The translations under genes and the position numbers were made by a program. A stretch of DNA of 64,000 bases from Bradyrhizobium jicamae (lineage in GTDB: Bacteria; Pseudomonadota; Alphaproteobacteria; Rhizobiales; Xanthobacteraceae). Position 1 is the first letter of the stretch. Each line of letters begins with the position of its first letter. This document shows, one piece after another, positions 35,108-43,701 of the stretch. The notes under the pieces are model-generated. The model did not search any database, was not told the DNA's origin, and saw nothing but the letters and a program-made list of their open reading frames with translations. Location: positions 101,537-165,536 of the forward strand of contig NZ_JAFCKQ010000012.1 in assembly GCF_018130215.1 (NCBI RefSeq). Reading direction: 5' to 3'.

Positions 35108-35962
35108 TCAGATGCGCAGCAATCTTGCTGCCAATGCAGCGAGGCCGCGCGGATAAAAACCGAGGCGCGCGAATTCGGCGAAGTCCGCCGCCGTCGGCCG
35201 GATGCCGTAATACGGAGAAAACTGCTGGAGCATCAGCCGCTGCCTGCTTCTGACATCGTCGGAGCAGTGCAAGTCTGAAACCAGCTTGTAGGCGGTCCTG
35301 ACCTTTTCTTGCTTCGACGAGATCCTGCTTCGCGACGGTGTCACGTCGAACCGATACAGCGGTATGTCGAGCAGTCGCGCAGGGCCGAATTTCTTGACGA
35401 TCCTCATGAATAGCTCGAGATCCTGCCAGGCCGGCAACCGCTCGTCGAACAGTCCGGCGGCCTCGAAGGTTTGCTTCGGCGCGAAGATCTGATTGCCGAT
35501 CTGATTTGACTTGATGAGATCGGAGAAGTCCACTGAGCCCTGCTTCTTCGTCGTGCCGATCTCCTGGCCGCCGCTTATCAATATGTCCTGCGCATAGATG
35601 CACGAAGCGGCGGTACCGCACCGCGCGAGGGCGATCCAGAAATCATGCAACTCGCCGAGTCGTCGTGGCGTGAACTGGTCGTCGTCATCCAACCCGGTGA
35701 CAAATTCTCCGACCGCCTGCCGGATCGCCTTGTTCCTGGAGATTGGCGCGCCACAAGGACTATCGTTGCGAATGAAGCGGACTCGCCGGTCCGAGCGCAC
35801 GACGGACTCGAGATAGGCAGCCGTGCCGTCGGTCGAGGCATCATCGACGACAATCAAATCGATATCGGTGAATTCTTGTGCAAGCACGGACGCCACGGCG
35901 GCTGCCAGCAGGTCAACCCGATTGCGGGTTGGGATGTAGACGGAGATGGTCAATGTCCTCAC
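35108..35962 (-). CDS. Family 2 glycosyltransferase
   Basis: A 284-residue GT2 enzyme with VYIPTRNRVDLLAAAVAS, IVVDDASTDGTAAYL and GLDDDDQF, which supply the Asp residues for UDP-sugar and metal. The C-terminal half contains the acceptor-site segment LPAWQDLELFMRIVKKFG. GTG 35962 is the start. It is convergent with the GH16 gene and divergent from the flippase gene. The substrate cannot be told from sequence. Confidence 0.88.
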   Translation of the reverse strand: MRTLTISVYIPTRNRVDLLAAAVASVLAQEFTDIDLIVVDDASTDGTAAYLESVVRSDRRVRFIRNDSPCGAPISRNKAIRQAVGEFVTGLDDDDQFTPRRLGELHDFWIALARCGTAASCIYAQDILISGGQEIGTTKKQGSVDFSDLIKSNQIGNQIFAPKQTFEAAGLFDERLPAWQDLELFMRIVKKFGPARLLDIPLYRFDVTPSRSRISSKQEKVRTAYKLVSDLHCSDDVRSRQRLMLQQFSPYYGIRPTAADFAEFARLGFYPRGLAALAARLLRI

Positions 35963-36263
35963 CGCGTCTGACGTCGATCCACTTCGCTTCGGACGCGTCG
36001 GGACGGCCTGTTACCATGTCGCGTCAGCGATGTTAACCTAATGTTTGTCCTGACTCTGACGAAGCCCGTTTTCCGGCCGAGAATGCGGCGATCTGGTGAT
36101 CTCCCATCGAGGGGAACGCGTGGGGGCACCGAACCTCGCCGATCCCGGCGTCTCCGACAGGTTTGACACAATAATTCAACAGCGTAGCCGCGGCAGCTAG
36201 CCCCTTCCTCGCAGGTCCTGCTATATGGCCCGAAGTGGCACTTTGCTTCTTCGATGAGTTCTC
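35963..36263. other. Divergent intergenic region, no gene
   Basis: About 300 bases between the divergent GT2 and flippase genes. It should hold both promoters. The long minus-strand frame through it (36033-36761) is a shadow of the flippase gene. I see no clear operator or hairpin. Confidence 0.5.
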
Positions 36264-37709
36264 ATGACCAGAAAATCCGGCTCGGCCATCTCGAATTTTC
36301 AATGGGCCGCAGCGGCACAAATCGGGCGGGTTGGGCTTTCGCTGATCGGCATAACGATCCTCGCCAGAATTCTTCCAACATCGGACTTTGGCCTGTTGGC
36401 CATGGCCACCATTGTCACAAACTTCGCGTCGATCATCCGCGACATGGGGACGTCGGCTGCGGTGATCCAGAGAAGCGAACTCTCGAACGAACTGCTGGAC
36501 ACCGTATTTTGGTCGAACGTCCTGTTTGGCGTGTTGCTGGGCGGAATTGTCGCACTGACGTCGCCGCTCACCGCGCGGGCATTCCACGAGCCGGCCATCC
36601 AGCCGCTGCTGATGTATCTGTCGCTGGCGTTTCCACTTGGCTCGTCCGGCGCGCCGCATTTGGCATTGCTCGAACGCGGCAGTTGGTTTCGGAGCATTGC
36701 CATCATTGAGATTTTCTCGACGACATGCGGCGTTGTCACCGGCGTTGTCGCGGCCATGCACGGGGCCGGCGTGGTCAGCCTGGTTTTGCAGACCCTGATC
36801 GGAACGGCACTGTCGTCGATCCTATTCTGGGCCGTGTCAGGATGGCGTCCGACCGGACACTGGAGTCGCGCGGAATTGCTGGGGATACTTGGATTCAGCG
36901 GCAATCTGGTCGGGTTCAACATCATAAACTACTTTTCCCGGAACGCTGACGGGATGCTCATCGGTCGCGTTCTCGGTCCGGTTGAACTTGGTGTGTACAA
37001 CATCGCGTACCGGATCATGCTGTTTCCACTGCAAAATCTTACGTTCGTCCTGAACCGGGCGTTCCTGCCGATCTTCAGCGGTCAGCAGCATAATCCCGCC
37101 TTAATAGGCAGGAATTACTTGCGGGTGCTGCAATTCATTTGCGTCATCACGGCGCCGATGATGTTTGGGTTGTGGTCGGTTCGAGAGCCATTCGTTCTTG
37201 TCGTGTTGGGCGAGAAGTGGCGCGCGTCGTTCCCGATCATTGGGTGGCTTGCTCCGACCGGGTTCCTTCAATCCGTCGTGTCGACGACCGGCACAGTCCT
37301 GATTGCGACGGGAAAGACCTGGCTTATGCGCAACCTCGGAATGGTCTGTGCGGTGATCTACGTGCTGTCCTTCGTAATCGGCTTGCCAAACGGAGCGGTT
37401 GGTGTAGCAAGAGCTTACTTCGCGGCCAACCTTGTCACATCGGCGATCTATCTTCACTATACACTCGCTCAGGTTGATCGTAGATTGATCGACGTGGCGG
37501 CCACGCTGTGGCGGCCGCTGTTGGCCGCAATGATCATGTCGGCGCTGATCGTTGCGGCAGGGAATCTGATTGTGCCGGCGGACGCGAGTGCGGTGCTCAA
37601 GTTGGTGTGCCTGGTGCCGGTTGGTGCAGTGATCTACTGTGTGCTCCTGATGGTTGGAGCCCGCGACATTGTCGCGGAAATGCGGGCCGTCATCTTGAAG
37701 AAGGCCTGA
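36264..37709 (+). CDS. Wzx-type oligosaccharide flippase (MATE/PST superfamily)
   Basis: Moves the undecaprenyl-linked repeat unit from the cytoplasmic to the periplasmic face. The 481-residue protein has about twelve to fourteen membrane helices and typical motifs: FQWAAAAQIGRVGLSLIGIT at the start, NYFSRNADGMLIGRVLGPVE after the first half (the PST family 'N-D-G-R' segment), and FLPIFSGQQHN. It is followed on the same strand by a methyltransferase-like gene after 20 bases. A separate PglK-like ABC transporter at 48928 could do a related job. Confidence 0.93.
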   Translation: MTRKSGSAISNFQWAAAAQIGRVGLSLIGITILARILPTSDFGLLAMATIVTNFASIIRDMGTSAAVIQRSELSNELLDTVFWSNVLFGVLLGGIVALTSPLTARAFHEPAIQPLLMYLSLAFPLGSSGAPHLALLERGSWFRSIAIIEIFSTTCGVVTGVVAAMHGAGVVSLVLQTLIGTALSSILFWAVSGWRPTGHWSRAELLGILGFSGNLVGFNIINYFSRNADGMLIGRVLGPVELGVYNIAYRIMLFPLQNLTFVLNRAFLPIFSGQQHNPALIGRNYLRVLQFICVITAPMMFGLWSVREPFVLVVLGEKWRASFPIIGWLAPTGFLQSVVSTTGTVLIATGKTWLMRNLGMVCAVIYVLSFVIGLPNGAVGVARAYFAANLVTSAIYLHYTLAQVDRRLIDVAATLWRPLLAAMIMSALIVAAGNLIVPADASAVLKLVCLVPVGAVIYCVLLMVGARDIVAEMRAVILKKA

Positions 37710-37729
37710 CGAGTCAGGGCGAGGGAAAC

Positions 37730-38437
37730 ATGGCCTTGAGAGGGCGCATCAAGCAACTCATTCACAGGTTGGACGCCGGCAGTCGCTCGGCGAGCATGGA
37801 ATCGGTGTATCAGCGCATCTTCGAGCGCGACCTTGCCTCGATAAACTCCGCTGGTATCCGGTTTTATCCGGTCGGGTCTGCTGCGAATTATGGCCTGCTC
37901 TACATCCTGCTGAGGGCTGCGCTGGACTATCCTCTCGGCGAGGTCCTGGAACTGGGCGCCGGCCAGACATCGCTTCTGCTGGATCTGATGAAGAAGGCCG
38001 GCGTCCTGAAATCGACCGTCCGGACCCTGGAGCACGACAAGACGTGGGCGGACCGCATTTCCGCGTCGGTCTCGCACGAGGTCATCACAACCACGCTGGT
38101 TCCGAGGTGTTGGCACGAGCGGCGCTTCATGGGTTACGACTTCTCGCCCTTGCCGAAAAGCACGGTCGAGTTGCTGATCGTCGATGGGCCTCCGGCCGGG
38201 CAGGCAGCCAACCGGTTCGCCCGCCTCGGCGCGGTCGATCTGGTCGAATGGATCAATCCGTCACGATTTATCATCGTGGTCGACGATGCTGAGCGGGACG
38301 GCGAGCTGTTGCTGGCAAATTCGATTCAGGCGCTCCTGAAGGACAAGAACATCGCCCACAAATGCGGCGGCGTCTTTTCCAACAAGACTCAGATCGTGAT
38401 TGCGGGCGGCGACTACGTGGGCGCAGCCTATTATTGA
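37730..38437 (+). CDS. SAM-dependent methyltransferase-like protein
   Basis: A 235-residue Rossmann-fold protein with the SAM-binding motif I at VLELGAGQTSLLLDLMKK and a later LLIVDGPPAG segment. I start at ATG 37730 because GAGGG stands 4 bases upstream; a longer frame to 37508 overlaps the flippase. The polysaccharide context suggests methylation of a sugar, but it lacks a recognised catalytic signature and could be a non-catalytic homologue. Its 3' end overlaps that of the convergent gene at 38431 by 7 bases. Confidence 0.72.
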   Translation: MALRGRIKQLIHRLDAGSRSASMESVYQRIFERDLASINSAGIRFYPVGSAANYGLLYILLRAALDYPLGEVLELGAGQTSLLLDLMKKAGVLKSTVRTLEHDKTWADRISASVSHEVITTTLVPRCWHERRFMGYDFSPLPKSTVELLIVDGPPAGQAANRFARLGAVDLVEWINPSRFIIVVDDAERDGELLLANSIQALLKDKNIAHKCGGVFSNKTQIVIAGGDYVGAAYY

Positions 38438-39186
38438 GCGGCTGCTCGCCGGCGCGCGACAAACAACTTCTCTCCGCGCATCAGTCCGTGCATTACGACC
38501 GGCGATCCTTCGGCCGTGAATTCGTCAATCTCGAAGCCGGCCTGCCGGACGCGATCGCGAATGTTGGATCCGTAGTAGCGGACGTGATCCTTCTGGCCGA
38601 AATGTATTTCACGATCGTCAGGCGCGACCACTGAAGGGTTCTCGTAAGTCTCGGACCAGCCTTCGATGACCGGGGTCATCAGCAGCGCTACGCCGTTGTC
38701 CGTCAGTATTCTGCGCATTTCGCCGAGCGCGGCGCGGTCGTCGACGTGTTCAAGGACGTGCGAGCAGAGGATGAGATCATAGCAACTGTCTGGGAGATCG
38801 ATCTTCTCGATGTTGAGCTGAAGATCGTAGCCGGGACAGATGTCAGTGGTAACGTATTTGCCGGCCAGCGGACGCACCAGGTTCGTGACCGTCGTCTCCG
38901 GTGCAAAATGAAGAATGCGCTTGCCGACGACGTCGCCCTTGTTTTGATCAAGCCAGAGCTTGAGAAGACGATGGCGTTCGAGCGACCTGCAGTGCGGGCA
39001 CATGGCTTCGGGGCGCATCGGCCAGCCGAACGGCCTGAACAGGTCGTCGCGGCCGCAGATATTGCAGTTCCTCTCCACCGGGGCCGCTCGTTCGACGAGT
39101 GACCTGATGGTGAAGACAAGGACTTGGGCACGCCATCTCGGCAACGGCGGAAGGACGTGCGCGAGCAGTCGTGAAACAGAAGCCAT
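38431..39186 (-). CDS. Class I SAM-dependent methyltransferase with zinc-ribbon N-terminus
   Basis: A 251-residue protein. Residues near 40-70 hold two CxxC pairs (NCNICGRDD and AMCPHCRSL), a probable zinc ribbon. The SAM domain follows with RILHFAPETTVTN, LILCSHVLEHVDD (motif II/III) and GVALLMTPVIEG. This is the common layout of small-sugar methyltransferases found in polysaccharide clusters. ATG 39186 is the start; GTG 39198 would add four residues. Convergent and slightly overlapping with the 37730 gene. The methylated position is unknown. Confidence 0.83.
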   Translation of the reverse strand: MASVSRLLAHVLPPLPRWRAQVLVFTIRSLVERAAPVERNCNICGRDDLFRPFGWPMRPEAMCPHCRSLERHRLLKLWLDQNKGDVVGKRILHFAPETTVTNLVRPLAGKYVTTDICPGYDLQLNIEKIDLPDSCYDLILCSHVLEHVDDRAALGEMRRILTDNGVALLMTPVIEGWSETYENPSVVAPDDREIHFGQKDHVRYYGSNIRDRVRQAGFEIDEFTAEGSPVVMHGLMRGEKLFVARRRAAAQ

Positions 39187-39378
39187 GATGATCAACACTG
39201 GGAACGAGGGACGAATTTAATTCGCAACCGATTGTCGGCCGGACGGCGGACCCATGTCAAGCAACGCTGCGATCGTGCCCGGCACGGGGTAAAGCGCCAG
39301 TTCGCGCAGCGATAATTGCGTTGATCGCTCGCGAGGTCGCGCACCGGGATTTGCGCAGGAACTGAGATGTGGCGCGCA

Positions 39379-40599
39379 TCAGGGCGCCGGCTGGTTCTCG
39401 ACGGGCCTTTCGTTGGGCTCCACAGCCAGCAAACTGATGCCGACGCGCGCTGGCTTTGGCGGAGCGTCTTCCCGGCGCAGCAGGAACAGTGCCTTCCAGT
39501 CGCGCGTGTGGCCGAACTCGATATAGCGATAGCTCAACGCGCTCAGCGCAAGGATCAGCAGCGTGAACGGCGCCGCCAGTCGTAGTGTGTCGGCAAGCGT
39601 CGACGTTGCCGGCGGGATCATGTCGTTCATCACGATTCCGTGCCATGCATAAATGCTGTAGCACATGCAACCAAGCACCTGCAGCGCCCAGGTTTCGAGC
39701 ACTGCTCGAAGCAGTCTGCCGGCCGACAGGCTGCAGAAAAGCAGCGTTGCAAATGCCATCGAAAAGAGCACGTTGCCGAACACTCGGCCGCCGAGCCATG
39801 GCGAATTGTGCATCAGGTACAGGGCCAGTCCGCCCAGCAAAACGGCCGACATGAGCGCCACCGAGTTGTGGATCGGGCGGCGGCTCGCAGCTTCGGATTG
39901 CCGCACGTACAGGTCGCAGACCAGCATGCCCAGTACGAATTCATAGCAGGTGCCGAATATGCCGTTGACGAATGGACGGAAGGTACCGACGTGGGGAACC
40001 GGAATCGAACTGCCAACGAACATAAAGAATGCGCTCGCGGCGACCGTCGCGGTCACGACTGTCGCAATCCCCCATCGACGGATCGCCATGATCAGCAGAG
40101 GAAACAGCAGGCTGAACCAGATTTCTACGCCGACCGACCATAGCACGATGTTGGACGGCGGCATGAAGCCGTAAGGCGAGAACACAAACAGGGTCGAAAG
40201 CAGGCCCGAAGCCTCGAGCATCCAGCCGCGCGAGCCGATGGTGGTTTGTGCATGCAGCGCGAGTGAAACCAGAACGACGATGTAGTAGAGCGGCAGGAGC
40301 CGATGGGCCCGATGCAGGTAGAACGACCAGACATCAGCGCCTGCCTCGATTCTGCGACGTCCAAGTCGGTAGGGCAGGTAAAGCACGAAGCCGGACAGAA
40401 CAAAGAAGATATGCACGCCGAGCCACGCATCGGCGATGAACGCCGAGAAAATGCCAGCTGCGAGCTGACCGGGATGCATTGGATTGGAGCCGGCGAAGGG
40501 AATGAAGAGATGGTGCAGCACCACCATCAAGATGGCGATGCCGCGCAAGCCGTTTACGACCCCAATCTTGGCACCGGTACTGGCCGGATGCTGCGTCAC
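39379..40599 (-). CDS. Acyltransferase 3 family (OafA/ExoZ-like) O-acyltransferase
   Basis: A 406-residue polytopic enzyme with the family opening GLRGIAILMVVLHHLF, in which the conserved histidine follows the first helix. R/H-bearing segments follow, such as FFVLSGFVLYLPYRLGRR and SVGVEIWFSLLFPLLI. About ten membrane helices. It transfers acetyl or succinyl groups from a cytoplasmic donor to a periplasmic sugar, as ExoZ does to succinoglycan. GTG 40599 is the start. It is a second, independent acylation route beside the MBOAT cassette. Confidence 0.92.
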   Translation of the reverse strand: MTQHPASTGAKIGVVNGLRGIAILMVVLHHLFIPFAGSNPMHPGQLAAGIFSAFIADAWLGVHIFFVLSGFVLYLPYRLGRRRIEAGADVWSFYLHRAHRLLPLYYIVVLVSLALHAQTTIGSRGWMLEASGLLSTLFVFSPYGFMPPSNIVLWSVGVEIWFSLLFPLLIMAIRRWGIATVVTATVAASAFFMFVGSSIPVPHVGTFRPFVNGIFGTCYEFVLGMLVCDLYVRQSEAASRRPIHNSVALMSAVLLGGLALYLMHNSPWLGGRVFGNVLFSMAFATLLFCSLSAGRLLRAVLETWALQVLGCMCYSIYAWHGIVMNDMIPPATSTLADTLRLAAPFTLLILALSALSYRYIEFGHTRDWKALFLLRREDAPPKPARVGISLLAVEPNERPVENQPAP

Positions 40600-40685
40600 G
40601 AGTTCACAACCTCGGAATTGGACGGTTCAAGGTAACGAACGCAATTCCAGGCGCTCTCACGATGGTCGTTCGCGGCTGCCACCGG

Positions 40686-40716
40686 CCATGGAGTGCGCGA
40701 TTGCGTCACTCCATGG
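40686..40716. terminator. Perfect 10-bp inverted repeat after the GME-like gene
   Basis: CCATGGAGTG (40686-40695) pairs with CACTCCATGG (40707-40716) over an 11-base loop. It lies just past the 3' end of the minus-strand epimerase gene, where a terminator is expected. There is no T-run, so it may be a processing or palindromic protein-binding site instead. Confidence 0.5.
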
Positions 40717-40735
40717 GGCAGAGGGGCAAAGGGCG

Positions 40736-41722
40736 CTAGGCCGCGGCCGCCCTGGTCGAGTTTCTACGCACTTGCCGTTCGATCCACTCATAGGTCTTCT
40801 CGAGACCGGAGCGCAGAGGGGCCGAAGGCTTCCAGCCAAGCTTCTGCCCGATCAGCCGGTTGTCCGAATTACGGCCGCGCACGCCGAGCGGACCCGGGAT
40901 ATGCTTCTTGTGAAGCTTTTTCCCTGCGATATCGGCCACGATATCGACGAGCTGATTGATGGTGACCATCTCCTCGGAGCCCACGTTTACCGGGCCTTCG
41001 AAGTCCGATCGCGTCAGTCGGATCGTGCCCTCAAGGCATTCGTCGATGTAGAGGAACGAGCGCGTCTGGGTTCCGTCGCCCCAGATCTCGATCTCGCCGC
41101 CGCTGGTCGCCTGGGCAACCTTTCGGCATACCGCTGCGGGAGCCTTTTCCTTGCCGCCGTCCCAGGTGCCTTCGGGGCCGAAGATATTGTGGTAGCGCGC
41201 CACGCGATTGCGCATGGCGTGGTTGCGATTGTAGGCGAGGTAGAGCCGTTCGGAGAACAGCTTTTCCCAGCCATACTCGCTGTCTGGCGCGGCCGGGTAG
41301 GCGGAGTCCTCGGCGCAATTGGGATTGTTCGGGTCCTTTTGATTGTGCTCGGGGTACATGCAGGCCGACGAGGAATAGAACATGCCGCGCACGTTCCGCT
41401 TCTGGCAGACATCGAGCATGTTGAGATTGATCGTCGCCGAATTGTGCATCACGTCGGCATCATGCTCGCCGGTGAAGATATAGCCGGCTCCGCCCATATC
41501 TGCTGCGAGCTGATACACCTCATCAAATCTGCGGTCCGCAATCTGCCGACAGAACTGCTGATCGCGCAAATCCCCGATCACGAAATCGTCGGCTTCGGTT
41601 TCCGCAAATGGTGGGAATTTGAGATCGACGCCACGGACCCAGAAGCCTTCGCGCTTCAGGCGCTTTACGAGGTGCCCCCCGATGAAGCCACCAGCGCCGC
41701 AAACCAGGGCAGTCTTAGTCAT
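40736..41722 (-). CDS. GDP-mannose 3,5-epimerase-like SDR
   Basis: A 328-residue extended SDR that closely resembles plant GDP-mannose 3,5-epimerase. It shares GAGGFIGGHL, the loop AADMGGAGY near 74-81, YSSSACMYPE, SEYGWEKL, the HNIFGPEGTW-GGKEKAPAA segment and GPLGVRGRNSDN. Residues C121, Y150, K154 and K193 sit at the same spacing as the plant catalytic Cys145, Tyr174, Lys178 and Lys217 (constant offset 24). The product would be GDP-L-galactose and/or GDP-L-gulose. It overlaps the upstream GT4 gene by 4 bases (ATGA). A different GDP- or UDP-sugar epimerase activity cannot be excluded without assay. Confidence 0.83.
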   Translation of the reverse strand: MTKTALVCGAGGFIGGHLVKRLKREGFWVRGVDLKFPPFAETEADDFVIGDLRDQQFCRQIADRRFDEVYQLAADMGGAGYIFTGEHDADVMHNSATINLNMLDVCQKRNVRGMFYSSSACMYPEHNQKDPNNPNCAEDSAYPAAPDSEYGWEKLFSERLYLAYNRNHAMRNRVARYHNIFGPEGTWDGGKEKAPAAVCRKVAQATSGGEIEIWGDGTQTRSFLYIDECLEGTIRLTRSDFEGPVNVGSEEMVTINQLVDIVADIAGKKLHKKHIPGPLGVRGRNSDNRLIGQKLGWKPSAPLRSGLEKTYEWIERQVRRNSTRAAAA

Positions 41723-42990
41723 GAAGTTCCCTTTCTCGCATCTCTTGCACGGATAGCATACTGGAATACCATTTCAAAACGGTCCGTGACCCGCATGATG
41801 TCGTAATTGTTCAAGGCAAATTTCCTACCACTTTCGGCTGCGCCGACGCGTAGGGCATCATCATCCATCAATTGAACCGCAGAACGCAGGAAACCCGTTT
41901 TGTCGCTCGGATCGACCACCAAGCCTGCTCCATGCTTCCTCACCACCTGAGATGCGAGATTCTCGGCCGGCGCGGCGAGCAGTACCGGGCGTTGAGCGCA
42001 GAAATATGACTGCACCTTGGACGGCACGGAAAACATGCCGGCATCTGGTTCGATCGTTGCAACCGTCACATCCGACGTCGCGAGAACTTTCGGCAAATCG
42101 TCGAAGGGTTGCAGCGGCAGCAGGATCAAGTTGTCGATTCCCTGTTCGCGCTTCGCACGCTCGAGGTCGGAAACTCCCACGCCCTGGCTTACAACCACGA
42201 CGTTAGCACGTCCCTTGACCTCCTTGGTGAGATCAATCAGAAGTTGAGGATTGTGCTTCAGCGCGAGAGTGCCGGAATAAAGGAAATTGAATGTGTCGGC
42301 AAGCCCGTGCCGTCGCGACCAGTCGTTGTTCTTTTGCAGCGGTGAAATTTCGTTCAGTGTGCCCCAGTTCTCGATCGTGAAGACCTTCTCATCGCCATCG
42401 ACCCATTTCTTTGCCACGTCGACAAACGCTTCCGTGATCACGACAATGGCGTCGGAATTGGCAAACTGCCCGCGTTCGAGAAACGTGTAGTAGGCGCCGA
42501 CCGCCGCACCGACGGTGCCCATTTTCTTTTTCAACAGCTTCGTAACTGCGATGCTGTAGAAGTCCTGAACCCAGAACACGAAGGCCGCGCCGCTCTTGCG
42601 CGATGCCTTCACGATCGAAGTCTGAGATTCCGTCGGCGTGTTTCCGGAGATGACCAGGTCGGGCTTCAGTGTGCGAATAAGGCTTGCGACTGCCTTCCCG
42701 TACGCCACATCGTCAAACCGCCGCCGCACGAACGATGTCTTGTCGTATGCACGCGGCAGACTTAAGCCCTTGAAGGACAGGTTGGCGGGGTCGGAGGGCG
42801 ACCGCTCAAGCCGTCCCTTTGGGCCGTGATCGCCGTGAAAATAGGCATGGGTGACCTGATGACCTCGTGACGCGAGTTCGCGGCTGAGATCAACCTGGAA
42901 TGGATGACCGGCGTAGTCGTGAACCAGGATCTTCACAGGGTACCTGCCCGCCACGGCGGCTAATTCATTGTTTGATATGCGAAGATTCAT
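41719..42990 (-). CDS. Family 4 glycosyltransferase (WbuB-like)
   Basis: A 423-residue GT-B enzyme: KILVHDYAGHPFQVDLSREL opens the acceptor domain, VISGNTPTESQTSIVKASRKSGA follows, and the donor domain has NFLYSGTLALKHNPQLLIDL and DAGMFSVPSKVQSYFCAQRPVLL, which holds the nucleotide-binding region. It fits the WbuB-like group. ATG 42990 has a plausible AGGTG upstream. The 4-base overlap with the GME-like gene implies coupled translation, so the sugar it uses may derive from that epimerase. Confidence 0.85.
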   Translation of the reverse strand: MNLRISNNELAAVAGRYPVKILVHDYAGHPFQVDLSRELASRGHQVTHAYFHGDHGPKGRLERSPSDPANLSFKGLSLPRAYDKTSFVRRRFDDVAYGKAVASLIRTLKPDLVISGNTPTESQTSIVKASRKSGAAFVFWVQDFYSIAVTKLLKKKMGTVGAAVGAYYTFLERGQFANSDAIVVITEAFVDVAKKWVDGDEKVFTIENWGTLNEISPLQKNNDWSRRHGLADTFNFLYSGTLALKHNPQLLIDLTKEVKGRANVVVVSQGVGVSDLERAKREQGIDNLILLPLQPFDDLPKVLATSDVTVATIEPDAGMFSVPSKVQSYFCAQRPVLLAAPAENLASQVVRKHGAGLVVDPSDKTGFLRSAVQLMDDDALRVGAAESGRKFALNNYDIMRVTDRFEMVFQYAIRARDARKGTS

Positions 42991-43273
42991 GGCCCATCAC
43001 CTGCTGATTGTCTATCCGGGGCTGTGTTAACCGTTAATAGCGGCGGTTTTTGAACAACTTGGCAGGTGCAGCAACTTTTCTCGGGCGTTCGGCCGAGCCT
43101 GCGCAAATTAAGCAAAATTGTATCTCGCCTTCCATTTTGGCATTTGACGCTTGATTCCGAGTTCCGCCTGCGGCTAGCGTCCTGCAGCCTGGTCCGGCCA
43201 CCCGATACTGACAGCCATTATTTCGTCTCTGGCCGACGCAACCAATGTGCCAGAATTCTCCGACGAGGGCATT

Positions 43274-43687
43274 GTGCGATTTAGGGCATTGCTTGGAGCA
43301 TTGCTGGTCTGGCAGGCGGCGATCGTGCCGGCATTGGCCGACCCGATGACGATCGAGTTCTCGTGGCGCGGAGCGCAAGGCTGCGTGACGCTTTTTCCGA
43401 ACCCCGAAATCCGCTTCCGCAACGTGCCATCCGATGCCAAACTGGTCGTGTTGACCCTGACGCAGGGGAACAGGGAATTGGGAGGGCAGGAAGTCCCGAT
43501 GCCGGTAAACGGCGTACTGCCTCCGGCCAGCATTCGAACATATGCACCTTGTGGTCCCGCCGTGTATCAATTTACGGCGGTAGCAAAATCCAACACCGGC
43601 AAGATCCTCGCGGAGGCTCGGCAGGCACGCTTCTATCCAAGCGATGATCTGGTGCCGGAGAAACCCTCACAGAGTAGCGACAAATAA
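43274..43687 (+). CDS. Small secreted protein, PEBP-like in outline, unknown function
   Basis: A 137-residue protein. GTG 43274 (GAGGG about 4 bases upstream) gives a compact signal peptide (LLGALLVWQAAIVPALADP); a GTG at 43247 is also in frame. The mature part contains NPEIRFRNVPSDAKLVVLTL and APCGPAVYQFTAVAKSN, which recalls the phosphatidylethanolamine-binding (YbhB/PEBP) arrangement of P-x-I-x-[FW]-x-x-[VG]-P and G-P-x-x-Y-x-F, but the match is partial. It stands between divergent glycosyltransferase genes. I do not assign a function. Confidence 0.58.
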   Translation: MRFRALLGALLVWQAAIVPALADPMTIEFSWRGAQGCVTLFPNPEIRFRNVPSDAKLVVLTLTQGNRELGGQEVPMPVNGVLPPASIRTYAPCGPAVYQFTAVAKSNTGKILAEARQARFYPSDDLVPEKPSQSSDK

Positions 43688-43701
43688 CTCGTCAAATCCG
43701 G

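Noticed and set aside
40484..41806. A 440-codon plus-strand frame opposite the GME-like gene
   Set aside because: Shadow of the epimerase; the real frame has conserved catalytic residues.
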